In this document: positions 37,878 to 50,256 of the stretch, one piece after another
Layout of the letters: each line of letters begins with the position of its first letter
How positions within the stretch are numbered: position 1 is the first letter of the stretch
Program-made: the position numbers and the translations under genes
The notes under the pieces: model-generated
Database searches by the model: none
What the model saw: the letters and a program-made list of their open reading frames with translations, nothing else
What the model was told of the DNA's origin: nothing
Source: Undaria pinnatifida
Lineage: Eukaryota; Sar; Phaeophyceae; Laminariales; Alariaceae
Assembly: GCA_012845835.1 (NCBI GenBank)
Contig: JABAKD010000027.1
Location: 15,472,073 to 15,536,072 of the forward strand
Direction: 5' to 3'
Length of the DNA: 64,000 nt

Positions 37878-40294
37878 TGAGTTTTCCTCTTCCAGGCGGT
37901 TTTCGCGCGGCTGTTGGCGGGCTTCTTCCGTGTCTCCGGTGTTACCTCGAAACGGCGCGTCTGGTGTTGCTATTGTATGGAACACTATTAATAATAAAAC
38001 CAGCTATTGTTGCAAGTGGGGCCCTCACGGTGTCGTTTGGTGTTGCTTTCTTGAAGTGGTGTCTCTGGCGTTGCTACCACATGGAACAATACCACCCCAG
38101 GTTTTGTTGCAGGGCCTGCTGCTGTTAGGCAGAGTGTGGTTCGCCTGGGCGGGCGCTTCTGTCGGATGGAGTGTGGTCACGCGCGCCGTCTGTTGCGTAG
38201 ATAGCGTAGTCCACGCGTTTATGTGTTGTTAGCTGCTCTGATAACAGCCCATCGTTCCCCCCCCCGATAGGCACAGCAAAGCAGGAAGCTGCCTCGTGTC
38301 AGATGGTAAGCAAGCGCTTTTGTTGTTGTGAGTTTTTTTTTCTTCACGGCTAGTTGTTAGCCGGGTGGAGAAGTTAAAATACTTGACTTATTTATTCGTC
38401 TTTATAGAAGTGTGGTGAGCTTAAGCTTTAAACATTCCTCGTCCGCCGGAGGATTAGATCACAGAGAAAATCAAGAAAAAATGGTGTATGAAAGGAGACC
38501 ACACGCCGGGCTACAAAATCAAATTCGAAGACGCAGAACTCTGCAAATTGCCGCACGCAGCTAACTGTAATGCCTAGCCAACTAAAAACTAGTCGGTAAC
38601 TTACTATTAGCATAGTCAGCCAACTCACAGCCTTAACAATGGTTGTTACTGTGTTTCTTTTTTTGGGGGGGGGATCGGTGGGTCGGTCTGGCGGTCGGTC
38701 GGTCGGAGGAGAGCGTGACTAAACCGTCGCTAGCGCTATTTATTATGCGTCTCGGCGCTTTTTTCAGGGGCGCAAGCGGCGTGTAGCGTGACGGTTTATT
38801 TAGTTCAACACGTCGATGTTGACGCGACGCGTTTTTTGTACATTGTGTTTTCGTTTTCGTGACGAACGCGGATGCCAACAAGACGACTAAAAGGCGGCAG
38901 ATGGTTGCCTTTATGTCGTTTTTTCGGCGAGTGTAGATCTATACCTACCGCAAGATTCGCTATTTGCTGCAATGCAGCGCCAACGATATACGTTGGCGCG
39001 CTGTTCCCCCGTGCACTGCTTTATTAGGTACGTTGGACGGCCGTTCGAGGAGTTACTACTTTATCGCCAACAAGAAGAATGAACGGTATTGTGTTGCGAT
39101 GGTTGCATGTGAGAGGGAAAGCAAAGCACCGATTGATCTGTCGATGCATAGTCTATAAGTTACGGTAGAGTACTGTACTACCAGATACCTGGTACATTGA
39201 ATATCCATTGTAGCGGCGTCTGTCACTAACCTCGACTAGACACGGCGCGCTTCCCGCAACCTCGTACTTGTTGCTGTATTAATTAGTAGGCCGTTTGCGT
39301 TCGACGTGAGAAAAAAGGGTACAATGGCTTTCAAATCAAACGTCGTCTCCGTGCGTGTCTGTTGCCGTGCATACTGTCAATGTCCAATCGATTTCGCCGC
39401 CTCGAATTCAATCGATGCGCGTGCAAGTGCCACAGACTGTCGCCTTGCGATATACCATGGTAGTTGGTCACCATTAAAGGGTCTGGCTGCTTTCTTCGCC
39501 TTGGTCTGTGTTATGCTAAACAGCAACGGCGGCAACGAGAGCACGCACCCTCTCGGCGCGGACAGAGGCCTAGGTGAGACGGCATCCCACACCCGTGTCC
39601 TATAACTCGTCGTACTGCACGTCCCCTACAAGCAATATACCTCGTTGGAACACAGGAGGACTCCAAAGTTGTATGAACATAGCATAACTACATGACGAGT
39701 TGTATGCCACTCTCGACGTATTGTGTTTTGTGTTTGACGACGGGTTGTCACTGGTTTTGTTCGGCTAATGCAATACCCAGAGTAAAAGGGAAGGCGGAAA
39801 TACACGGCAAGCGGATGGCTTCTGCTTATCTTTTCCCAAAATAATCGGATCGGATCGGAACGATGATCGAATGCATTTAGTGGAATCTTCTGTTATTGTT
39901 CATACTAATACCTATCAATTGACCTCGGCGCTAGTCGGCTGGATCAAGTGTCGACGCGAGCGTTCCACAGCTGCCTCGATAGACGCAACTTAGTTTATAA
40001 CATCTCGACCACAACGTTAATCGGCTCAAGTGTCTGTGTGAGCTCACCATATCGAAAAGCAAAGCTTAGCAAACAGCAGCGTGTGATGGCTATTACCCCG
40101 CGCAAAGTCTAAAAAATGCCTCCAGTAGACGATGGGATTGTTGGCCGGGGTGCACATCCGTGTTTTATCGAAGCCCGTGATGGGGTGAGATATGTAGAGA
40201 TATCTCCTCAAGTAAAAAACCCTCGCGTACTTCAAGTGCGTTCCTTCCTTAGCACGAGTCAATACTGAAACCAGGTAATATTTTCAACTTTAAG
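37878..40294. other. No gene recognised
   Basis: An open frame at 39324-39570 (+) has a hydrophobic stretch (GLAAFFALVCVML) and a strong GTGAGACGG word after it, but the opposite strand is open too, so I do not call it. Near 38570-38637 lies a fragment of the GGCTGTGAGTTGG repeat. A TACCTGGTA word is at 39186. Confidence 0.4.
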
Positions 40295-40910
40295 CTATTA
40301 ATAGAAGCTCAAGCAAAACCAAGAAAAAAGAAAAATTCAATGTCAGACCCACGAATCAGGAATCACTAAATATTAACACATAGGGGAAAGAAAACAATGC
40401 CCTTAATTGGCACTGTACTACAGTCAGTGGCAAATAACCAAGAATCGGGATGTTATTTGTAGGTTGAAGGCCCGATCAAAACCAACAATCGCGAATCATG
40501 AATCAAGAATCGTTGTGAGTCAATAATCTTCATTTCTACTTGGTGCTTTTCCCATCAGTTATCTTCGCACTTATTCTTGAAATGATATTTGACCAAAAAT
40601 CGTGAGCACTGCATCAAGACAATCCTCGTGTTTACACTAAAACCTCAGTCAAAACCAAGTATCAACCAACACGAATCAACAACCACGAAAAAATTGATCA
40701 ACAATAATGAATCAACGATCTTCAATCACGCATCAATCTTCCATGAATCAAGACAGGTTCTCCTTTTTAGGCTGTAAAAGCTCAATCAAAACCAAGGATC
40801 ATGATAAAAAAAAACTTGAATCAAGCATCATGAATAATCATTCAAAGCAAACAATCATTAACCAAGGATCAACGAACGTCAACAATGAATCAAGACGACC
40901 CTCCTTCTAG
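40295..40910. repeat. AT-rich degenerate repeat of AATCAA words, ~150-bp order
   Basis: Blocks near 40310, 40480, 40645 and 40785 share CAATCAAAACCAAG-like and GAATCAAGACRRTCCTC-like words. Within blocks, AATCA and ATCAA pentamers recur. Confidence 0.5.
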
Positions 40911-41189
40911 GACAAATGCAGCCCGGCCCCCGAGAGCCCCCTTAAGCGGCAGGAGAAGATCGTGCAGCAGCAAGCGGGCATCCTCCGTTCTCTCCGCCGC
41001 GAATCGATAGACGAGCCCTCGACACCACGTGCCACACCCACCATGCAAAGGGCTGACTGAAAAAATAGTCCTCCCCTTATCCCCGCCTCGAGCAGACGCC
41101 TGGACAAAACGAAAGTGAGCGCCGAAATGTTGCAGGTGTTCTGTTAGAAGTAGGAATGGTGCTCCGGCTCGAATGGAGCTCTTGGTCAA
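40890..41189 (-). CDS. Unidentified minus-strand ORF, possible terminal exon
   Basis: The frame of about 99 codons lacks an internal ATG start near its 5' end and ends in a Gly/Ser stop context. The part GLVYRFAAERTEDARLLLHD, LLLPLKGALGGRAAFVLEG has a coherent amphipathic, protein-like composition and is GC-richer than the AT-rich repeat below it. No family recognised; could be a last exon or a relic. Confidence 0.3.
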   Translation of the reverse strand: MTKSSIRAGAPFLLLTEHLQHFGAHFRFVQASARGGDKGRTIFSVSPLHGGCGTWCRGLVYRFAAERTEDARLLLHDLLLPLKGALGGRAAFVLEGGSS

Positions 41190-41374
41190 TGGTCAAATGA
41201 CTAAGGCAAGCAATAAATGACTACCACCCCCCCCCCACCCAACACCCCTTCGAGCAGAGACGCCTGCTGGCAAGCATCGGGCCAGGAAGCACGTTCACGT
41301 ACAGCAAATGTTGACAAACAAATCATACGACGACTCCTTGATGGGGGTTGGTTACAACTATTGAATGATCCACA

Positions 41375-41640
41375 CCTCAAACAGATCATGATCTAGATCA
41401 TCTAGATCATCTAGATCATCTACAATAGTACATTCCGCATCTGCCGTTATGAGATGTTGCGCCGGATCTGGATACGAATATATAGTACAGATCCAAAGGT
41501 GGAATGTGTGCTAGATCCTACAGATCGTACGGCTCCTATCGGGTAACATGATCTAGACCATACAGATCTTCCCTAAAGTATCTAGATGATCAAGTAGAGA
41601 TCGGTGATCCGTCGGAGGTGTGAAGTGATCCCATCATTAC
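41375..41640. repeat. GATC-rich dispersed repeat, copy 3
   Basis: ACAGATCATGATCTAGATC followed by ATCTAGATCATCTAG repeats, then the AGATCC and GTGTGCTAGATC words also found in copy 1 at 14610. Confidence 0.55.
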
Positions 41641-42009
41641 ACCGAAGCAACTTACTCAAGGGGCGGAAAAAACAAGGTGATGGGGTGAAAATAATCATTG
41701 ATTTGGAAGTGATGCTGTATATTTCGCCATATCGTAGTGAAAGAAAATAAACGCTGATTTTGCTCTTGTCTGCAATCCTTGGTACTTCAGTTTCGACGCG
41801 TGCTACGATAGAGGCATTGATATATGATTAATGTGTACCGATTTTTGGCGAAAAACATTTTCTGAATGACGGGACTCCTTAACCCATTAATAACATCGTC
41901 GGAATTTTTTTACATTCTTGTTTTATCAACATGGCTGTTTCGTATTGCTAGGCCACGGGTCTGTTCATCGGGCTATACTTTCAGCTTGCTCAAGACCAGT
42001 TTTTGCCTT

Positions 42010-42215
42010 GCAGGGGTAGTGTATTTTAGTATGGGGTAGTATAGGGTATACTATAGTGTATTTTAAGGTATACTATAAAGAATACTATAGGGTATTATAG
42101 GGTATATTATAGGGTATATCATAGGGTATTACAGGGTATTATAAGGTATCCTATAGGGTATACTATAGGGCATACTATAGGGCATTATAGGGTATACTAG
42201 GGTATACTGTAGAGC
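42010..42215. repeat. ATAGGGTATACT minisatellite
   Basis: Units of 10-14 bp built on TATAGGGTAT and TATACTATAGGG run for about 200 bases with small changes. Confidence 0.85.
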
Positions 42216-42543
42216 ACTTCAAGTGAGGGGCCTCAGAAGGCGAATAAAAATATAATGTAACAATTATCATGTCACTGGCCCCTACCGTAGCGAGTGCCTT
42301 TTCTTTTCTTTTTCGTCGGGTCCATGTTGAGTGTTGAGTGCTCCGCAAGACCGGAGAAGCCAATGCCGGTAGGCCCTGCGAATTGGCTGGGCTTCACGGC
42401 TAGTTGGCTGGCATCCTTATCAGGCGTCAACCAAAAGTCTCGACGGCCAAAATTTTAGTGTCAAACCTTTTCTTGTGCGTCCGGAAAAATAAAATAAAAT
42501 GAAAAAAAACGCATAATGAAAACATTGTCTTTAAGGGTATCTA

Positions 42544-43209
42544 CTAATACAAGCGCAACGAAAACTCTTCAACCAAGACAAGTAAAAAGCAAGAAGTACT
42601 CGTAAGTACCTTGTACCAAGCATGCAGCAGTGTTTTCATCACCTTTTCGGAGCTCGGTGCTCTTGCACCTTCCCCTGCCACCCCCACGCCACCGCGCGCA
42701 CGCCGCTTCGGCTCTAAGCCAGGGGGGAAGCGCGATCGTTTCCCGGCCTCGACTTGCAGCACCGTCGACACCAGCCCTTCCACCCGAGGCCCGAGCAGGA
42801 TCACAATACCGACAACCTGAACAAGATGCCACAAAAAAAAAAATAACACGAGGGTCGAAGGAATGAAGAAAGGAACACGAGGAAAAGCGGAGACAGCCTC
42901 GATGTGGTTACTAACACGCACGAGCGAGCGAACAAAACAATACCATGGTACTACAATCAGTACAACCGTCAGTAAGCCCAGGGCCAAACCCCAGTGGGAT
43001 TTATACGCCTTGGTAACAAGCTTCGACACGACCGACAGGCCGGCCGACCGACCGACCGACCGATCTACAAATCGACCAACCCACCGACACGCGGACAGAC
43101 CGAGAGACAAACACACACAACGGCCGACATATCTCACGTTCATACCCAGCATTCTCTCTCGAATGGAGAGGCCCGGCAGCTCTTCCAACACCAGCGAGTC
43201 CAGAACCAA
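42544..43209 (-). CDS. Hypothetical membrane-type ORF, possibly part of a spliced gene
   Basis: A continuous minus-strand frame of about 221 codons; its first base triplet is not ATG, and the first ATG gives MLGMNVRYVGR. After a region encoded by CGGTCGGT repeats it has two hydrophobic spans, GLALGLLTVVLIVVPWYCF and STLVLFFFLWHLVQVVGIVI, then a basic Gly/Arg-rich tail. A T-rich run followed by CTTGTTCAG lies inside it and could instead be an acceptor, splitting the frame. No family recognised. Confidence 0.3.
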   Translation of the reverse strand: MVLDSLVLEELPGLSIRERMLGMNVRYVGRCVCLSLGLSACRWVGRFVDRSVGRSAGLSVVSKLVTKAYKSHWGLALGLLTVVLIVVPWYCFVRSLVRVSNHIEAVSAFPRVPFFIPSTLVLFFFLWHLVQVVGIVILLGPRVEGLVSTVLQVEAGKRSRFPPGLEPKRRARGGVGVAGEGARAPSSEKVMKTLLHAWYKVLTSTSCFLLVLVEEFSLRLY

Positions 43210-43299
43210 CGCTTCCCAGCCAAGCCCTTGTTGTCCGTCGGGTGTGAGGCCCGTAGGCGACGCCGCCTTCTGTCCAAAGATAATGTTGAATGTTTTTCA

Positions 43300-44020
43300 C
43301 GCGTCAAACAGATCACGATCTACTATAGATCGCCTAGATGCTGAGTTTGTTGTGCAAGAGCCGTATCATACAGGTCCCACATGTGCGCAACAGCCGTGAG
43401 ATGCAGATCGCATCCTAGGTTATCTAGATCCTGCGCTTGCGCAATGATATGTTACGCAAGAGCTGTACCACACAGATCTCAATTTTTTCACACATCCAAC
43501 ACATCACGATATACACGATACTCAGCAGATCCTGTACATGTTTGGCGGTTGTGATACGTTGTGCAAGAACAGTATCATACATATCCAACATTCTTCAATA
43601 AACTGTTATTTTTCCCCACCAGCCGGAGGATTGAGAAAAAAAACTAACACATCACGGTCTAGATCGTCCAGATTCTACTTTTTCGGCAATGAGATGTTGC
43701 ACAAGAACCGTAACACATGGATCCCTGTTTTATGTCACATATCGAACAGATCACAATCCACGTAATCTAGAGCATCTAGATGCTATTTGTTTGCGGTTGC
43801 TAGAGCCGTCTCACACAGATCCCACTTTTTTTAGCACATCCAACAGATCAAGATCTAGACCCTCTAGATCCTATGTTTGCGGTTACGATATGTTGCGCAA
43901 GAGTCGTATCACGTAAGTCCCATCCGGCAACACATGTGCGCAAGAGCCGTGTCAAAACAGATCCCATCTGGCAAAATATGTGCTCAAGCGCAGTGCATAC
44001 AGATCGCACCCGGTCTACCT
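43300..44020. repeat. GATC-rich tandem repeat, copy 4 (largest array)
   Basis: Five to six degenerate units of 110-140 bp contain CAACAGATCACGATCTAGAT, GATATGTTGCGCAAGAGCCG and ATCACACAGATCCCA. Shorter relatives occur at 14610, 34850 and 41375. Confidence 0.6.
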
Positions 44021-44189
44021 CACCTGCACCATGACTTCGTTGCGCGACTCGAGACGGGAAAAAGCCCACCCCTCGCCTCTTGACATGCGGCCGCTTGTGA
44101 GCCAGTCGACAAGGACCAAGCTTGAACCCCGGTCGAGCAAGAACCGCTGGTGCTGTTTGATGGTGGGTTGGTGGGGTGTTGATGGTAAG

Positions 44190-44433
44190 ACAGGGAGTTG
44201 TCTGGACTAGTTAGTTGTCTTCACAGTTAGATGCTAATTTGGTGACGGAGCAAAAACCAACTAACTGGCGGCCGTCTTCATGAACAAACTCCACAAGTCG
44301 AGCCACAAAACGCGCTACGTCGCAGTCAGATTCTAAGAAACCGGATGCCGCAAATTACCGCTCGCAAGTAACTGAAAGTACCCAGCCAACTAAGAAGGAG
44401 GCTGTGACTTTAAGTCAGCCAACTTGCAGCCCT
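44190..44433. repeat. Possible hAT-like element, GGCTGTGAGTTGG family
   Basis: The left end reads CAGGGAGTTGTCTGGACTAG; the inverted right end reads AGGGCTGCAAGTTGGCTGAC. The interior has CCAACTAACTGG and GTTAGATGC. Target duplication unclear. Confidence 0.35.
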
Positions 44434-44609
44434 AGGTCGCGGGGTGTTGGTGGGGTGGTGGGACGAGGGGGTGATGACGACGACGGAAAAGCTGGCCGCA
44501 ATGATACAGCAGCGAGACACAGAATGGCGGATGCCGCACGTGAGCGTACCGTGGGCATGTCTCACGCGAGACGTAACAATAGTTCGAATAGCACTGCGAC
44601 ATGTTTTGT

Positions 44610-44742
44610 AATATCGTTGCGTTTATTTTCCAATTCAACTCGTACCTGATATGCAAGAGGCTTTACCCTCAGCGACCTTCTGGACAAGCTATGGTCACAG
44701 GTGCCTTCCCTTCTCCCCCCCCGGCACATACATGCCTACTCA
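44610..44742 (-). repeat. SINE family 1, copy 5 (minus, short)
   Basis: On the minus strand it has CACCTGTGACCATAGCTTGT and CCAGAAGGTCGCTGAGGG. Only the 3' half remains. Confidence 0.55.
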
Positions 44743-45039
44743 CGCGAAAAGGCCTGAAGGACATGCGGAAAAAATAGCAACCGAACGGACAAGCGACCAC
44801 CTGCATTCCCACAAGGCGATGCCATTTCTTACAAAATTAAAAGCTGTATCTATACAAACGACGCAATGTGTTTTTCTTACTTGAATAGCAGAAAATCTAA
44901 GCTCAACAGTTCCACATCCTAAATTGATTTTCATATAATCCCAAAGGGTAGTTTACCCCCCAAACCTGGAGTACAAAAGTGTTGAAAAGCTGAAACATAC
45001 CTGGGAGCATCTTATTCAGCAAGAAGGATACGGTATGGG

Positions 45040-45440
45040 CGGTACCCCCCATTTACACTCCCGGGTCAGAGCCAAAAAAGGGTATAGTACTAGAGGTGTA
45101 CCCTTTTTTGGCTCTTTTTATACCCTTTTTTGGCTTTGACCGGGGAGTGAAAATTGGAGGTACCCCCCTACCGTAGCCTTGATCCAAAGAGGTATACCCT
45201 TTTTTGGCTTTGACCCGGTAGTGAAAATTGGGGGTACCCCCCTACCGTAGCCTTGATCCAGGAGGTACACCTTTTTTGGCTTTGACCCGGTAGTGAAAAT
45301 TGGGGGTACCCCCCTACGGTAGCCTTGATCTAGAGGTATATACCCTTTTTTGGCTTTTTTTATACCCTTTTTTGGCTTTGACCCGGTAGTGAAAATTGGG
45401 GGTACCCTCCTACCGTAGCCTTGATCATGGGTTTCACATA
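45040..45440. repeat. Tandem repeat, ~75-bp unit, about five units
   Basis: Units contain CCCTTTTTTGGCTTTGACC, GTAGTGAAAATTGGGGGTAC and CCTACCGTAGCCTTGATC. Unit length varies (about 65-85) through loss of the TATACCC segment. Confidence 0.85.
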
Positions 45441-45989
45441 TAGGGCCGTCGTTTTTAGCGACCATCTCCCCCTATAGTATCCTTGGACTTGCGATTTCGA
45501 CACTTAACTATTTTCGAAAGAAAAAGAGGGATATCCTACAGCGCGTACAGCAGGGCGATTCGAAATACGATGCACCCCTCCCACCTGTGTAAAACTGGAA
45601 TCCTTGAAGCAGGTCACGGGATCGGGGACAACCGCCAGCAGCCCCCCCGCGGACACTCGAGAGAGAAGCGACTGCGAGGCGCGGTGAGCGTGCTCGTGCC
45701 CGTGCTCGTGCTCCTGTGATCCAGCATTTTGGAGTCGTACTGTGCGTTTGTACACCTGCGTCGCAACAGACACGGGGCATGCTACCCGTGAAAATTGGTT
45801 AACATCACCGCATGTATATATTACAAGGCTTTCCTTCGGATTTGTCATAGCCAGGGCAACGCAAGAAGCAAGGGATGATTAAACACGGCAGCAGCAGAGG
45901 GAGAAGGCCATTTTTTAGTATCGCCTAGGGGATTTTCATTGGTTTGTGTCGCTGATTTCGTCGGTACGTGGTGCCTGGTACACAACTCG

Positions 45990-45998
45990 AGGCAGCAG

Positions 45999-46035
<37 letters not shown>

Positions 46036-46045
46036 GACAGAGCGC
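45990..46045. repeat. CAG/CAA microsatellite
   Basis: (CAG)6 grading into (AACAGC)n. Confidence 0.9.
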
Positions 46046-47019
46046 AACATAATCGTATCATAGATGGCACTACTGTTTCGAGGGGTGCACACAGAACAGA
46101 AGTGAGACTCGAAGACCAAACGCAAATGAAAACGGTTAAAATCCTTGCGACAAGAAAAGAGGCGGACACGAATCATATCATATCAAAGATTTATCTACTG
46201 CAATCTCGATGCCTTCGGAGGCCACCCTTGGCAATTCTCTGGCCTCTCAGACAATTTTCAGCTCTTGATTGCCGGCGGGGAACTTATTTTTTCAAGATCG
46301 ATCTGTGGACAGCTCTTTTTTTTTCCTTTTTTCCTTTTTCGTTGTTGCTCCACCCTCGGACATAGCTACATATCTAACCCAAAGTATAATACCTGGTACT
46401 ACGTAAGCATTTTTCGCACGACAGAGGTAGAAAGCCAGAAACAATAAATTTGGATGTCGGCCCTAAGTGCCTTTGACACTCAGACCGGTGACGGGCCGCC
46501 GAATAGACGTCGTACTAACTGTATACTGAATTACCATGGAATATCTGTGCGCCTGGCGCGAACAAAACAGCCGGCTCTTTGCTGACGCTTGAACCATATG
46601 TTCCACCCTGCTGCTGCTGTGTGTGTTGTTATTGAACTGCTTTTTCAGTATCATACATACGTTTCTCCGTCGGTAAGACCTGGGAGTAGTATGAAAGGCA
46701 AGAGAGGGGAGGGCATGGCGGCGGAGCTTTTGTCATTTGCCAGTCTCACCAGTTTGCACCTACACCCAGCCATGGATACTCTGTCCGCTTCACAAAAGTT
46801 TGCTCAATTTTTGGTTGCCGAGAGCGGTCGTAGCGGGTGGCGAATGCCGCCCGCGGAGCGAAGAGCTTCGTACGACGTACGCTACGGTAAAACACACAAT
46901 GCGCTGAAGTACCACGCAGCTTGCAAACGTGTGTATAGACCGCTCAAATATTCGAACTCACGGCTGACGTATTCGAAACATTTTTTTTTTTTTTAACAAT
47001 TACTGGTACAATACGTACC

Positions 47020-47929
47020 GTCGGCATCTCTGAGCGGCCTGGGGGAGGGGGGAGAAGGGGGCGCGTTCTGCCCAAGAGACCGAATTCTGGGGCTGGCCAT
47101 CATCGTCTTGACGTTTGTGGGCCTTCCAATGGCCGTCACATGTTAGTGTAAGGCCACCATGACTTCTTCGCCTTGTTGCGTTCTCCCGCCAGTGCCATTG
47201 ATGCACTTGATACCCTCTATGAGCCCAATGCCGTCTTTAGTCGGTTCCTAGGGTCTGCTAGTATGGTGTTTTTTCCCTTCCTTTCCCTGCTTCCTCTTTC
47301 TGTTTTTTGTTTTCTTATTTTGTTTTCCTTTTCTTTCGATTTCTTTTATTTTCTTTCTTTTATTTTCTTTCTTTTATTTTCTTTCTCTTCTTTTCTTTGT
47401 TTTTTCCAATTGACTTGAGTCTGACGTGCGTATGCGTAGTGATAGATACTACGTGTAATATATACGTGGTAGTATTTTCTGGGTGGCAAGCGGTGTAGTC
47501 GGTTTTTTCAGGCGCGAGTAGTGAGACGCATGTACCAGTATGAACCTGGCACATCGTAGGCTGGCTCCCGATTTCACTTTTTTATTTTTTCCTGGCGGAG
47601 GCATGAATTGCATCAGCTGTGATATATGCGTGTACGAACCACTTTTGGTTTGTTTGTGTTTTTCCCTCGGGTATTCTTCCACATTCTTCCAATCCAGAGT
47701 GACTGGAGCCTGTCCTGTGACCACGGACTTGATTACGCGAGTTAATGTGAAAACAACAAGAACAAGATCAAGAACAACAAGAACAAGAACAAGAACAAGA
47801 ACAAGAGCAAGAAAAAGAACAAGAACGAGAACAATAACAATAACAAGAACAAGAACAAGAACACCAACGGCAACGGCAACGGCAACGACAACGACAACGA
47901 CAACAACCACAACAACAACAACCACAACC

Positions 47930-48001
<72 letters not shown>

Positions 48002-48003
48002 TA
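47020..48003 (+). repeat. Dispersed repeat R2, copy A
   Basis: It shares with 59095-60220 the ordered words GTCGGCATCTCT, a G-rich block, TCGTCTTGACGTTTGTGGGC, CTTCGCCTTGTTGCGTTCTC, TTCCTAGGGTCTGCTAGTAT, GGTGTTTTTTCC, TCCAATTGACTTGAGTCTG, CCTGGCACATCGTAGGCTGG and a terminal CAA array. In this copy the G-rich block is only about 25 bases, and the CAA array runs 47745-48003 with a gradient from GAACAA through CAACGG to pure CAA. Class unknown. Confidence 0.75.
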
Positions 48004-48061
48004 CATACCTACGCAAAGTCCAACAAATCAAACACTAAGAAGAGGGAGGCGGCAGTTTTAT

Positions 48062-48420
48062 GTGTTGCTTATCATCATGCTCTTACTCTCCAACTCAACT
48101 CGTGAGAGTTTTTGCCCTCAGCGACCTTCTAGACAAGGTCATAGTCACGGGTATTTTCCTTCTCCCCCCCTGCTACATACTTGCCTTCATTTTCATGGCG
48201 CACGGGGTTCGGCATTCCCAATTTTCAACTTTCTATGCTCGTCGTTTTCACTGAATTTTGCTAACTCACGCTTTCGCGCTTTCCGCACGTCATTTTTTCC
48301 GCAAGAAAAAGTCCCCACGAGCACGAGCATGCACTCGGTGAGACTGGAACCCACACCTTGACGCTAGTAGAAACGGTATTCATGTACTACTACTATGTTA
48401 CTACTCCGTTAGGGACGGCG
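48062..48420 (-). repeat. SINE family 1, copy 6 (minus, near full length)
   Basis: The minus strand reads GTGGGTTCCAGTCTCACCG (B-box-like), CGAGTGCATGCTCGTG, GGGAATGCCGAACCCCGTGC and GTCGCTGAGGGCAAAAACTC. The 3' end abuts 48062. Confidence 0.6.
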
Positions 48421-49034
48421 ATTACAGTTTACGGTAGACAACCTCAAAGCAGTAGTTACTGCCATCAGCAGCAGAGCAGGACAGCATACAAACCGCAAAG
48501 CAGCCAAGAGTAACTGTTGCCGATACACAACGGCAGCACAGCAGCATCAGGAATGGGCAGTAACACGAGGAGTGCAGTGTAAAAGAGTGTTGAAAAAAAC
48601 AAAAAAAAACGCAAGGAAAGTAACAACTCATTCGGGGAACCACAAACGTTCGTTAAACACAATAAAACTGTTGTTTATACGGGTAAAACACACCTGTGGG
48701 ACGAAACACCACGACAAGTCACAAGAACCGAAAGACACAGCAGTGGCAGGTAGCGCGGCAGTTACAGCTACACACAGCGCACACGCTTGACAGCAGCAGA
48801 GCAGCACCGGCAGCACCAGCAGCCGGCACATGTGAGCAGGAGTTTCACCCCGTATGCAGGTCGTCGGTTCTCGAAAGCTTCTTGTTGTGCTGTCTGGTTC
48901 TCCATGTTCCCCCCGGTAGCAAGCCGTATCTACGCTTGCGGCCACAGTTGTCAAGTCCATCAAGTCACGTTTGTTACTGTTGTGACAAAACGCGGGATAG
49001 TAGTGATGATTACCATAACCCACCGGATTCACAC

Positions 49035-49178
49035 CTTGGCCAAATTTATGCATTTGCGATGCATGTCTCTGTTTTGTAGTGTGTGGCCACAGAGCTTGTC
49101 TCTCCATAGGAGGAGGCATCGGCACGGACACTGGGTGTGCAGTGTGCAGGATTGCGATGGGTGCAAATGACATTTCAA
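49035..49178 (-). CDS. Candidate Cys-rich exon A (minus strand)
   Basis: Between an acceptor GGGGCACAG and a donor GCCAAG then GTGTGA lie 48 codons, phase 0 at both ends. They encode LKCHLHPSQSCTLHTQCPC, LLLWRDKLCGHTLQNRDMH and RKCINLAK, with seven cysteines. The frame has no ATG near its start. Together with the exon at 50053-50256, which has the same phases and the same AAG|GTGTG donor, it suggests a secreted or surface Cys-rich protein. No named domain recognised; a long competing frame on the same strand is open here. Confidence 0.3.
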
Positions 49179-50052
49179 CTGTGCCCCATGGTCGGTCGGA
49201 TATAGTACGTACGTTTGATGTCACAGCTTGTCAGTAAAAGACAACACACACAGCAGTGGCAGATGGCAGCAAGAAACAGCAGCAAAAAAGCAGAACAGCG
49301 GTTACTGATACAGGCGAGCAACAGCGGAGCAGAGCAGCACCACCAGCACCAGCACTAATATAGAGCAACGGTATCAGCACCAACACCTGCACGCACAGCA
49401 GGGCGCGACCTTCCCTGTCGTTCTTGTCAGTATTGATAAGTAGCTTGTTGTGATGATGCCTTGCGTTCTTTGCACAAAGCAGTCGTCAGGTTTTAGAAGG
49501 ATGGCGTTTTGATGAGGTTACAATATACCTGGTACTTATAATAGAAACATACGTTTGTTTTACACAGCTCTCGTGTATACCTGGAAGAAAAAACATACCG
49601 GGTACCAGAATTAAGAAAAAAATGAAAACTAGAGCAAAAAAGGAAGTAGTCTACAAATGAAATGACACTGCTTGTTCTAGTTGGTCTAAAAAGTGGAAAA
49701 AACACCAGCCCGCTTGGGCTAGCCGTAGCGGCCACTCTACCCGAAAACATAGATGTGTTTATACAACGCACATGCAGCAACGAGGCAGGACAATAGATAA
49801 TACACCAATGAGGCATGCAGCAACAAGACTCGCAGCAACAAGACATACAGAAACAGGGCAACCAGCAGCGCCGCCAGCCGACGTACACGTGCACGATACA
49901 CAAAGAAGCAAAAAAGGCTGTGTCTGCTGCTGCTATACTGTGCAAAACGGAAAACTTTGAAGACTCTTGTCTTGTAAATAACGAGGCATACAGCAGCACT
50001 AACGAGGCATGCATGAAGCACGGAGGCACCACGGTGCAACAGTGAAACACAC

Positions 50053-50256
50053 CTTCGTTGACCCCTGGGTAGTGAGAGCCGCGGTGCACTCCTCCCCAAC
50101 GGAACAAGATATCGTCACCTGGTCGCCGCAAACAGCACCTCCTCCGTAGCCAAGCGCGTACTGTATAGCATCACACGCACATTCAACGAACAGTGTTGCA
50201 CCGGGCGGTGTCGGGAACGCGATGCCATGGATACAACGGTTGTGGTATAAGTAGGG
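50053..50256 (-). CDS. Candidate Cys-rich exon B (minus strand)
   Basis: Between an acceptor CTAACTGACAG and a donor ACGAAG then GTGTGT lie 68 codons, phase 0 at both ends. They read PYLYHNRCIHGIAFPTPP, ATLFVECACDAIQYALGYGG and AVCGDQVTISCSVGEECTAA, with seven cysteines. Gly-Gly-Gly and the alternating hydrophobic/Thr pattern suit a beta-rich extracellular domain. The other minus-strand frames are also open across parts, so this is a prediction from composition and splice words. Confidence 0.35.

Noticed and set aside
39306-39605. Plus-strand ORF with a signal-like hydrophobic stretch and a donor word
   Set aside because: The opposite strand is equally open, the start is uncertain and no following exon was found.
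43300-44020. CRISPR-like array
   Set aside because: Repeats are degenerate, 110-140 bp apart and not separated by unique spacers of constant length; the window is eukaryotic.
47449-48361. Poly-Val, poly-Leu, poly-Cys or poly-Thr ORFs on both strands
   Set aside because: They are translations of the CAA array in its frames; not genes.
49493-50131. Minus-strand ORF of 212 codons
   Set aside because: Cys/Leu/Ser-rich run from CTGCTG-type triplets; the third frame gives a better exon (50053-50256).
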